Assembly (NCBI GenBank): GCA_049975425.1
Contig: JBNGDI010000018.1
Span: 1-64,000, forward strand
Length of the DNA stretch: 64,000 bases
Direction: 5' to 3'
From: HyVt-105 sp049975425
GTDB lineage: Bacteria; Bacteroidota; Bacteroidia; Bacteroidales; VadinHA17
Position 1 is the stretch's first letter, and the number at the start of each line of letters is the position of its first letter. A program made the position numbers and the translations under genes. The notes under the pieces are model-generated. The model searched no databases, was not told the origin of the DNA, and saw only the letters and a list, made by a program, of their open reading frames with translations. Positions 35,296 to 43,310 of this stretch are shown here, piece after piece.

Positions 35296-36953
35296 TTGTA
35301 TTGCATCTCTGTTTGATATTCGCCTTCCATCACATTCTCCAGTTCTTTTCTTAATTCTGCAACCACCTCCGGCTTCTGATCATAAAGATTCACCGATTCG
35401 GAAGGATCATTTTCAAGATCATAGAGCTGGCCTTCCTCGTCCACCTCCGGGAATTGGTAAATGCCTCCTCCGTCCCTGAAAGGAATCAGCTTCCAATTCC
35501 CTTTCCTTATGGCCAGCTTGCCGGCGTACCAGGCTTTATGCACCAGGTTAGGCCTGACGGGCGATTTTTCTTCACCCAGCAAACAGGGCAAAAAGCTGAA
35601 ACTGTCCTCGCCGGCATCAGAAGGTAGGTCGGCGTTCATCAAATCGGCCAGTGTAGCCAGAATATCCAGAGTACTGACCAGCTCATTACACACCGTACCT
35701 GCTTCCACCACTCCGGGCCATGTGATAATAAACGGCACACGATGGCCTCCTTCATATATGTCGAACTTATATCCTCTGAAACCGGCACTGGAATAATGGC
35801 CATAAATATGATAGTTCTCTGATCCTTCCGGTTTTTCATACGGGGAATAAACCTGCACCAGGCTGTCTTTTTCCATCCATTTCCCCGGTTCATATTTCCG
35901 GCCATAGTCATTTGCAGCAAGCTGACGGAGCGCATATTCCGGATCGCCCGGCCTGCCCCCGTTATCACTTGTAAAAATGAACAGGGTATTTTCATCCAAC
36001 CCTTCCCTCTCAAGCCATTCCATCAACTGCCCCACATAATAATCCGTTTCCAGTATCTTACCCCCTTTCAGTCCCGCTTCTCCTTTGCCGATAAACGGAT
36101 CATCGGGAAGGCAGGGTCGGTGGATGGCCGACATGGGATAATACAGAAAAAAGGGTTTCCCGGGATGTTCCTCCTTCTGTTTTTCCAGCCAGGTCATGGC
36201 TTTCCGGAACAGGGTTTTTTCCAGCTTCTGGCTGTCATAATCCTCCGATACCAGACCCACACCCGTTTCCGTATCAAATACAGGGAATTTCGGTTTGCCG
36301 GGAACAGTCACCACGCAGTTGTTCTCAATCAGGCAATAAGGCAGCATATTGTTCGAGGCATTGATACCGAAGTAATAATCAAAACCGTAATCATTGGGAG
36401 AAGTTGTTAACGGTTTGGAATAATCGATTTTGAGGTTTTGCCGTGCTGACCACGACCGGGGATCGATGGTATCGCCTTCCAGAGTCTGCCATCCCAGGCC
36501 CAGATGCCATTTTCCGATACAGGCGGTGGAATATCCCTGCTCCTTCAACAGGGAAGCAAGTGTCACCCTGTCTTTCTCAATCAGGGGTTCATCGAAATGA
36601 GGCAACACACCCACCTGCAAGCGGGTGCGCCAGGAATACCGGCCGGTAAGCAGGCCATATCGGGTAGGGGAACTCTGGGCAGCGCTGGCATGTGCATCGG
36701 TAAACCGCATGCCGGCTTCGGCCAGGTGGTCAATGTGGGGTGTTGTCAGCCTTGCCTGATCATTGTAACACGATACATCCCCATAGCCCAGGTCATCCAC
36801 CAGGATCAGGATGATATTGGGACTCTCTTCTGCCGGATGACAGGAAGGAAAGCCTATCGATAGCGTGGCAGTGGCCCCTGCAATTCCGATTGTGCGAATT
36901 GGGTTACCACGGGCTATTTTTATTCTTTGGCTGATGGTACAGGAAGCTTTCAT
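35292..36953 (-). CDS. S1 sulfatase, serine-type formylglycine motif
   Basis: This 553-residue protein has an N-terminal export signal (ATATLSIGFPSC, possibly a lipoprotein). The metal site is VDDLGYGD (Asp53/Asp54), and the modification motif S-S-P-T-R (94-98) fits S-x-P-x-R. Ser94 would be converted to formylglycine by an anaerobic radical-SAM maturase (anSME), which is not in this window. TSDNGG and GHYSSAGFRGYK are further family motifs. It would remove sulfate esters from sugars before glycosidase action. It is the only serine-type enzyme among the three sulfatases here and overlaps both neighbours by 4 bp. Confidence 0.92.
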   Translation of the reverse strand: MKASCTISQRIKIARGNPIRTIGIAGATATLSIGFPSCHPAEESPNIILILVDDLGYGDVSCYNDQARLTTPHIDHLAEAGMRFTDAHASAAQSSPTRYGLLTGRYSWRTRLQVGVLPHFDEPLIEKDRVTLASLLKEQGYSTACIGKWHLGLGWQTLEGDTIDPRSWSARQNLKIDYSKPLTTSPNDYGFDYYFGINASNNMLPYCLIENNCVVTVPGKPKFPVFDTETGVGLVSEDYDSQKLEKTLFRKAMTWLEKQKEEHPGKPFFLYYPMSAIHRPCLPDDPFIGKGEAGLKGGKILETDYYVGQLMEWLEREGLDENTLFIFTSDNGGRPGDPEYALRQLAANDYGRKYEPGKWMEKDSLVQVYSPYEKPEGSENYHIYGHYSSAGFRGYKFDIYEGGHRVPFIITWPGVVEAGTVCNELVSTLDILATLADLMNADLPSDAGEDSFSFLPCLLGEEKSPVRPNLVHKAWYAGKLAIRKGNWKLIPFRDGGGIYQFPEVDEEGQLYDLENDPSESVNLYDQKPEVVAELRKELENVMEGEYQTEMQYN

Positions 36954-38968
36954 ATATGGTCAATTTTCAGTTCTACCTCCTGAACATATTCCGAGAAATC
37001 CAGACCGGGTGTATATTCACCAACCGGCCGGGCCCATTCCGGACTCCGGCCGATAAAAATATGTGGTGCCAGTACCCTTTCGTGACCTTCCTGAAGCGGT
37101 ACAGGGCCATCAGTTTTGGCAGAAGAAACAGCCTGCCCGTCCACCAGAAGAGTAAGCAGACCCTCCCTGTTCACCCTGGCTCCTATCCGTAACGCTTGTA
37201 CAGGCAATTTTTCAGGAGATAGAATGATGATATCCTTTCCCCAGCGCCGGAATCCCATGGCCAGATATCCATCTTTTATGTAAATGGCATAACCATGCAC
37301 TCCTGCCACATGAGCAACCATAACCGGCCCATCATCCCAGCTTCCGTTAACAGGAATAATGTCAGCCTCCATTTCAATGGATTTACCCGCCTGGCAGGGA
37401 GCCTGATCCGGAGGAATATGTTCTCCCCCTCTGTACCGGTACACATCCTTTTCAACAAAAATCACCTGGTTCATCCGGTCAATCTTGTTTTTCAACGGAG
37501 GATGAAAGGCAATCAAACGATCCGTTAATTCTTTCCGGACCGCAAGGTAGTCGGGATGATTGAACAGATTGTAAAGCTCTTCAGGATCACTGTGTCGGTC
37601 ATATAATTCTCCGTCTCCGTCGGCCGGATAGATACTCAACTTCCAGTCATCTGTCACAATACTGGTTCCGCCCCTGATTTCGTTATATGCCTGTTGCTGA
37701 CCCTGTTTGGATGAACCGCCAATTACAGGCACCAGATCATGGCCTTCAAGTTTTTCACGCAATTGGGAGGACATTTTTGTCCCTGTAAGTGACAAGATGG
37801 TGGGAAAAAGATCAATATGCCCGGAATAACTGTCAACGGAGGCCGGGCTGAACCGGGCAGGATTCCATATGATCATCGGAACACGAGCAGAGCGCTCGTA
37901 AAACAAGCCCTTGTGGATATTGTGATGATCTCCCAGTTCGCAACCGTGGTCGGCAGAATAGATAACGACAGTATTTTCAAGAAGATTTCGGCGCTCAAGG
38001 GTATGGAGAATGCGTCCAATCTGCTCGTCAATGAAGGTCAGTCCTCCATAATGTCCGGCTCTGATCCGGTGAATAATTTCTGCTTTTTCTTCCTCAGGTG
38101 CCTGATCAATACGGTCAGGAACTGCACGAGTATAGTTAAACCTGAGCCGGGTGTGATCCATTGGTTTTTCCTGAAGTTCACCCTGACGTAAACGTGCCGC
38201 CGGCAGTTTCATTCGTTTGTAAGGGTCAGAACACCGGGCCGGAGGGTCCCATGGATTATGGGGTCCGTTAAATGAGGCCCATAAAAACCAGGGGGAGTGG
38301 TCTCCCAGATTTTCAATGGTCTTTACAGTTTGCTCCCCCACAAAATGGTCAATGTGAAATTTCTCGGCAAAAGGCCAGTCATACACTCCGAATATGTCAG
38401 ATTTCCATTGTTCCCTGAGATAGCTCCACCGGCTGAGTCCATGAGCTGATAAAAACCGGGCATAATCGTCCATGCGGTTATTGTCTGCCCGGCTGTTTCC
38501 TTTTCTTTCGGCAAATATTCGCTTATGAAAGCCCGCCATACGGTCCCATGGATGAAAATGCATTTTACCCACCCCAATCACCTGATAACCTCTCTGTGAA
38601 AGCTGCTGCATTAACAGGGGAGTACCCTCAGGCACCCATTTTCCACCATTATCCCACATGCCATGATTGTGAGGATACTGGCCCGAAATGAAAGTATAGC
38701 GTGCCGGCATACATATCGGAGCTGTGCAGTAATGATGATTGAATACAACTCCTTCCCTGTAAAGTCTTTTCAGATTGGGCATTTGCAGAAAGGAACCGGT
38801 ACTGCATGGGATATCTTCCCCTGCCTGATAGTCGGTAGTTATGAACAGGATATTCGGCTTTTGTTCAGAACGAAAGGTGAACGACCAATTCAGCGTTCCC
38901 AGCACAGATGAACCAGCGACACCGGCACTACCCAATCCTGTGGTCCTTATGAATGTTCTGCGTCTCAT
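36950..38968 (-). CDS. S1 sulfatase with C-terminal lectin-like domain, cysteine-type
   Basis: This 672-residue protein begins with MRRRTFIRTTGLG and a hydrophobic stretch, a Tat-like signal although not a perfect RR-x-FLK. The sulfatase domain has TTDYQAGE at the metal site and the modification motif C-M-P-A-R (86-90), where Cys86 becomes formylglycine. SADHGCELGDHH is the second metal/active-site segment. The core ends near residue 490. The last 160-180 residues (ADIIPVNGSWDDG onward) look like a concanavalin-type beta-sandwich and probably bind glycan. This tail makes it longer than most S1 enzymes. It overlaps the flanking sulfatase genes by 4 bp on each side. Confidence 0.9.
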   Translation of the reverse strand: MRRRTFIRTTGLGSAGVAGSSVLGTLNWSFTFRSEQKPNILFITTDYQAGEDIPCSTGSFLQMPNLKRLYREGVVFNHHYCTAPICMPARYTFISGQYPHNHGMWDNGGKWVPEGTPLLMQQLSQRGYQVIGVGKMHFHPWDRMAGFHKRIFAERKGNSRADNNRMDDYARFLSAHGLSRWSYLREQWKSDIFGVYDWPFAEKFHIDHFVGEQTVKTIENLGDHSPWFLWASFNGPHNPWDPPARCSDPYKRMKLPAARLRQGELQEKPMDHTRLRFNYTRAVPDRIDQAPEEEKAEIIHRIRAGHYGGLTFIDEQIGRILHTLERRNLLENTVVIYSADHGCELGDHHNIHKGLFYERSARVPMIIWNPARFSPASVDSYSGHIDLFPTILSLTGTKMSSQLREKLEGHDLVPVIGGSSKQGQQQAYNEIRGGTSIVTDDWKLSIYPADGDGELYDRHSDPEELYNLFNHPDYLAVRKELTDRLIAFHPPLKNKIDRMNQVIFVEKDVYRYRGGEHIPPDQAPCQAGKSIEMEADIIPVNGSWDDGPVMVAHVAGVHGYAIYIKDGYLAMGFRRWGKDIIILSPEKLPVQALRIGARVNREGLLTLLVDGQAVSSAKTDGPVPLQEGHERVLAPHIFIGRSPEWARPVGEYTPGLDFSEYVQEVELKIDHI

Positions 38969-40674
38969 CTTGCACCCTCATCCAGCTTATTTTCACGTAT
39001 GTATTGATAAGCCGGCCATGGAAGTACTCCGGTCCTTTCAGTCCATTCATCATACATGGCTTTCAGTTCAGCCACTTTCCCGGGCATTTCATCGGAAAGA
39101 TCGGTGGTTTCCGTGCGGTCGGCATGCATATCGAACAATTCCCATTCCCGGTTGTGCTGTTGCACCAGCTTCCACTTCCCGCTCAGAACCGCCCTGTTTC
39201 CCTCATGCTCCCAGAACAGTGGGCCGTCACGTTCAATCCGGTCATTTTCGAACACCGGGATAAGACTCTGGCCTTCAAAAGGGATAATATCCTGTCCGTT
39301 AAACCGCTCCGGATACTCCGCACCGGCAGCATCCAGGAAGGTCGGCATCAGGTCGATGATATGTGACGGATGGTGTCTCCATTTGTTTTTTGCATCGATC
39401 CCGGCGGGCCAGTGTGCAATCATCGGGGTGGAAATACCCCCTTCATGGGTAAAATGTTTGTAAAGCCTGAAAGGTGTGTTCGATACATTGGCCCATCCCA
39501 CACCGTAACTCTGATAGGTTTCTTCAGGACCCGGCATGTAAGCGGGATCATTGCCCACATGAACAGGCTTTCCGTTGTGTGTTTCCCTGGCAATAAACAT
39601 TCCCCGCCATCGGTCGGTCAGGATTTCAGCACAACCGCCGTTATCGGCCAGAAAAATGATGAGAGTATTATCCAGAATCCCGTTTTTTTCAAGGGCTTCA
39701 ACAATACGTCCTATGCCTCTGTCCATTCGTTCTGTCTGGGCTGCATATACCTCCATGGCCTTTATTCTCCAGGCTTTGTTTTCCTCTTCTTCCCAGGCCG
39801 GTACCCGGGGATCCCGGGGAGTCAGCTCCGTTTCTTCATCCATCAGGCCCAGGTGTTTCATTTTCTCCAGTCGATCACGACGTATCGCATCCCAACCCCT
39901 GTCATATACTCCCGCATAATGTTCTATGTCTTCAGGCAACGCATGCAGGGGCCAGTGGGGCGCTACGTGGGCCACATACGCGAAAAACGGGGCATCGTTG
40001 CCCGAGTGAACGTGTTCATTGATAAATTCCACCATATGATCATTGATGGCATCGGTATAGTAGAAGCCATCCTCAAGAGAATCCACCGGCTCATTATCCC
40101 TGACCAGCGTGATCGGGTCATAATAACTTCCCGCCCCGATAATAGTCCCGAAAAAATGATCGAATCCCCTCTGAAGGGGCCAGTTATGTTTCGACATCCT
40201 TTCCCCGTTGCCGCTCCAGTGGCCCAAATGGCCGGTTACGTGCCACTTGCCGGTCATATAGGTAGTATAACCCGAAGTTCCGAGCGCTTCAGCCAGTGTC
40301 ACGCACCGGTTGTTCAGGTCGCCACGGTACGATTCGTGCCCCCAGTCGTCGGTCATGCTTCCTATACCCGCCTGATGGGCATATAATCCTGTCAGGAGGC
40401 TTGCCCGGGTTGGACAACACCGGGCCCCATTATAAAAACGGGAGAACCTGATTCCGTTCTCAGCCAGCCGGTCAAGATTCGGGGTATGTATTTCACTTCC
40501 GTAGCATCCCAGGTCAGAAAACCCCATATCATCGGCCATGATCAGAATGATGTTGGGTGGCTCATTTTCAGGAACCGTAGAACAGGATAACAAGCCCAGC
40601 GGAACAAGGAATGAAAATCTTGCCCAACCGGCCATCCCATATATTTTGTAACCTGCGGATATTCGTTGTTTCAT
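38965..40674 (-). CDS. S1 arylsulfatase-type lipoprotein, cysteine-type
   Basis: This 569-residue protein has a lipoprotein-like signal (FSFLVPLGLLSC, Cys31). The metal site is ADDMGFSD and the modification motif is C-C-P-T-R (86-90), with Cys86 predicted to become formylglycine. TGKWH, LADNGG and FTHEGG are further hallmarks of arylsulfatase A-like enzymes. It is the first gene of the enzyme block after the 278-bp gap behind the binding-protein genes, so a promoter may lie just upstream. Its substrate sulfate ester cannot be told from the sequence. Confidence 0.92.
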   Translation of the reverse strand: MKQRISAGYKIYGMAGWARFSFLVPLGLLSCSTVPENEPPNIILIMADDMGFSDLGCYGSEIHTPNLDRLAENGIRFSRFYNGARCCPTRASLLTGLYAHQAGIGSMTDDWGHESYRGDLNNRCVTLAEALGTSGYTTYMTGKWHVTGHLGHWSGNGERMSKHNWPLQRGFDHFFGTIIGAGSYYDPITLVRDNEPVDSLEDGFYYTDAINDHMVEFINEHVHSGNDAPFFAYVAHVAPHWPLHALPEDIEHYAGVYDRGWDAIRRDRLEKMKHLGLMDEETELTPRDPRVPAWEEEENKAWRIKAMEVYAAQTERMDRGIGRIVEALEKNGILDNTLIIFLADNGGCAEILTDRWRGMFIARETHNGKPVHVGNDPAYMPGPEETYQSYGVGWANVSNTPFRLYKHFTHEGGISTPMIAHWPAGIDAKNKWRHHPSHIIDLMPTFLDAAGAEYPERFNGQDIIPFEGQSLIPVFENDRIERDGPLFWEHEGNRAVLSGKWKLVQQHNREWELFDMHADRTETTDLSDEMPGKVAELKAMYDEWTERTGVLPWPAYQYIRENKLDEGAR

Positions 40675-40952
40675 ATCTTGTTTGTTGTCTTACGAGATTA
40701 TTATCACATGCGTATCGAACCCATTCTGTTTTCCAGAGAAATATCCGCTCAGATCATTTACAGGCCGGGTTTTCTTTAATTTTCAATTTTTCCGAAAGCA
40801 GGATACAGGGAAAAAAATAACCTTCCGGTTCCGGCATTCTGGTACTGGATGTCAGGGAAGTGGAAGTATCAGGTACACAGCATGAAAATCGGGAGGAATC
40901 ACATTTATTTAACTTGCCCTGATCCGGTTTCCCCATTTTCTGCTTTTCAGAT
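40675..40952. other. Intergenic region between transport and enzyme blocks
   Basis: No gene is evident. A small AACC-TTCC-GGTT stem (40819-40830) followed, on the minus strand, by a seven-T run (40811-40817) is a weak terminator candidate for the unknown gene upstream. A promoter for the sulfatase-led block may lie nearer 40675, but no consensus was found. Confidence 0.35.
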
Positions 40953-41657
40953 TCACCGCTCCCCGTATATCCCGTTCAGGAATTGCACCAGTTTTACCAC
41001 GTCATTATAACGGTCGAACCGGATATTGCTTCTCTCAATATATTCCTCCAGTGCCTCCCTGTAATCTCTGAAATTCCGCAGAAATGCCCTCTCGTTTACA
41101 AAACGTTTCCTTTTTCCATTCTTTTCCACATAGTAGGTTATATGCCGTGACATAACCAGATTTTCCGGCAGATCCATACTGTACATGGCGCCACTGCTGA
41201 TCAGGGTATTGAGCGATCTGACCCGGCTGGTCTGGGAAGTGGAACCGTAACCCACTTCTTCTCCTTCCACCCTCACCGTTCCCGAAAACTGGACAAAAAG
41301 CTTAACGGGCCCGTCCACAGCCAGCTCATAGAAAGCCTTCCCGGCAGGTATGAAGACCATATTGTTCAGGTACACTGAATCGATCTCATCGATTCCCGAC
41401 AGTGCCATGTACCGGCCGTTCTCCCGGAAGATCATCTCCTCCGTTATGACATTGTAATTCAGAGAAGCAGCAATTTTCTCACCGTTACTTTTCACCACCG
41501 CGCCGGTGGCAAAATCACTGAAAAGATACTGGGGAATACTGTCGGACACCCTTACCTGAGCATTCGCCCCGCTCACTGAGCACAGAACAGAAAATAAAAT
41601 GAATCCGGCTTGAAAGGATAAAAATCTTCGAATAAACATACTTATATACATTTTCAT
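40953..41657 (-). CDS. Conserved secreted protein of unknown function
   Basis: This protein of about 234 residues has an export signal (FLSFQAGFILFSVLCSVSGANAQ). The rest is mixed beta with segments IPQYLFSDFATGAVVKSNGEKI and MIFRENGRYMALSGIDEID, then a charged helical C-terminus (about 180-234). I recognise the general type from Bacteroidota genomes but know no function. The frame reaches 41735, but starts at 41657, 41651 or 41639 give better signal peptides. It follows the DUF1735-type gene after a strong hairpin, so its own expression may be lower or separate. Confidence 0.65.
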   Translation of the reverse strand: MKMYISMFIRRFLSFQAGFILFSVLCSVSGANAQVRVSDSIPQYLFSDFATGAVVKSNGEKIAASLNYNVITEEMIFRENGRYMALSGIDEIDSVYLNNMVFIPAGKAFYELAVDGPVKLFVQFSGTVRVEGEEVGYGSTSQTSRVRSLNTLISSGAMYSMDLPENLVMSRHITYYVEKNGKRKRFVNERAFLRNFRDYREALEEYIERSNIRFDRYNDVVKLVQFLNGIYGER

Positions 41658-41853
41658 CATGATATAGTTTTTAATATATAAATGATCGGTTATCCATACG
41701 AAAATTTTATTCCAGGTGGAACAACCTGCCTTCATTCCCGGATTATTAAAAAATGCACCAGGCAGGATATTTTCAACATAACAACAAAGTACCGAACGAA
41801 GATTTTATCCTTTAACAGAACAGCATGCCGGAAACAACCGCAGGGAGGTGAAG

Positions 41854-41892
41854 TTTACAGGAAGGACTGCCGGCAGCAGTCCTTCCTGTAAA
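41854..41892 (-). terminator. Strong 17-bp hairpin after the surface-protein genes
   Basis: TTTACAGGAAGGACTGC (41854-41870) pairs perfectly with GCAGTCCTTCCTGTAAA (41876-41892) around a 5-base loop. Outer GGTGAA and TTCACC extend the symmetry. There is no long T-run on the minus side, so it may act as a terminator or as a stabiliser of the upstream SusC/D-type mRNA. Confidence 0.65.
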
Positions 41893-41913
41893 GGGTAAAT
41901 TTCACCGAAAAAG

Positions 41914-43272
41914 TTACCTTCTCCACTCGTTCACTCCGTCCCTGATGCGGTTCCTCCACACCAGCCGGGTATTCACGTTGGTATGGTAATCCATACCCTC
42001 ATAATCGATCCGGTACTCAAGATGGTAGGTGCTGGTTTCCGGATCCCAGATGCATTCACCCGTTGGTGTGACAGAAGAAATCCGGGCCTGTTCCGGATTA
42101 ACGGCAGCCATGTACCCCCACACTTTCCATTCGAGGATACCGCATGACTCCACATCATGCCGCATATGGATCCTGATCTTGTTGGTCAGCACCTCGTCAA
42201 AGGTGGTAATGTTATACATATCCGGATTCACCCCGAAGCCGCTGTGATTGGGAACAAGCTCCCACTGTTCGGTTTCGGTATTCCAGTATTCAATATAACT
42301 CTCGGTAGGAATCTGAATACCCCCTCCGTCTGTCCACCAGTATACATCCGACTGGCTGATATAGTAAAGGTCGGGCCACTCGTACTGCACCCACCTCCAT
42401 TGGCCTCCGCTCCACCAGTTTCCGTATGCACCTGGTCCTTTATCCGTGGAGCTGGAAGGTTCGTAACCATCCCGTATGGCCTCGAGGCTTTCCCATGGGC
42501 TCACATAATCGGTCGACAGGGTAGCCGTCATAGCCAGGTTGATGATTTCCAGTGCTCCAACGGGTGTTTTTTCGATATAGACAGTATTATCCGGATTTAC
42601 GGCATACTTCACCTCATAGTCAGAGCCGATGTAGATCATCCCGTTGGCCAGTACGGTATCGAGCATGACGGTAGACATTTTGATCACATTGTCGATTGAT
42701 CCGCTGTTTACCAGTTCGCTGGCATCGGTCACCGTCTCGTAGGTACCTGTCTGGTCATAATATCCATCGTAGTAATTGATGTACTTGATAACCAGAATTT
42801 TTGTACTCTGAGTAGTGTGGAGTGAATCGGCATTAGTATCGGTCAGCCGGATTGGCAGAGCCAGGTTATAGCCGGAGGCTCTGGGATCGTTCACAAAACT
42901 GGTGGAATCAAGGGTTACAGTAACCTTCCCTACGTATTCGCCTTTGGGTATGGTAATTCTGCTTTCGTTGCTGAGGGTATAGTAATCCTCGGGCATCAGG
43001 TCGTAAGGGGTTCCATCCAGCAAAGAAGGATCGATCATATAATCCACCCACCATTCCTGGTCATTTTCCAGCAGACCTGCCAGGTAAACACCAAAATCGA
43101 GTTCCAGTCCCTCTCCAATGACCACGGTCCGGCCCAGTTGTCCCTGGGTAGTCAATCCTCCGGTGGCTGTAGAAAAAGCTACCGTCGTATAGGGATAATC
43201 ATTCCTGAACTCCTCGTAACAGCCGACGGTAAAGAGGCCAACCAGAATCAAGATAATAACCGTATTTTTCAT
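41914..43272 (-). CDS. DUF1735-type surface glycan-binding lipoprotein with discoidin-like domain
   Basis: This 452-residue protein has a lipobox TVGC after MKNTVIILILVGLF. A DUF1735/BT_3987-type Ig-like domain comes first (YTTVAFSTATGG onward, to about residue 165). A lipocalin-like middle segment (GYYDQTGTYETV) follows. A discoidin-like binding domain (about 245-390) carries VYWWTDGGGIQIP and GILEWKVWG. Such proteins sit outside the cell next to SusC/SusD and capture glycan. The third domain is of the same type as those in the neighbouring SusD and the type IX cargo protein. The chosen start leaves a 38-bp gap from the SusD stop; a longer frame to 43317 would overlap it. Confidence 0.85.
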   Translation of the reverse strand: MKNTVIILILVGLFTVGCYEEFRNDYPYTTVAFSTATGGLTTQGQLGRTVVIGEGLELDFGVYLAGLLENDQEWWVDYMIDPSLLDGTPYDLMPEDYYTLSNESRITIPKGEYVGKVTVTLDSTSFVNDPRASGYNLALPIRLTDTNADSLHTTQSTKILVIKYINYYDGYYDQTGTYETVTDASELVNSGSIDNVIKMSTVMLDTVLANGMIYIGSDYEVKYAVNPDNTVYIEKTPVGALEIINLAMTATLSTDYVSPWESLEAIRDGYEPSSSTDKGPGAYGNWWSGGQWRWVQYEWPDLYYISQSDVYWWTDGGGIQIPTESYIEYWNTETEQWELVPNHSGFGVNPDMYNITTFDEVLTNKIRIHMRHDVESCGILEWKVWGYMAAVNPEQARISSVTPTGECIWDPETSTYHLEYRIDYEGMDYHTNVNTRLVWRNRIRDGVNEWRR

Positions 43273-43310
43273 ATCTCCGTTTTTTGAAATTAACATATTG
43301 AAAAACTTTT

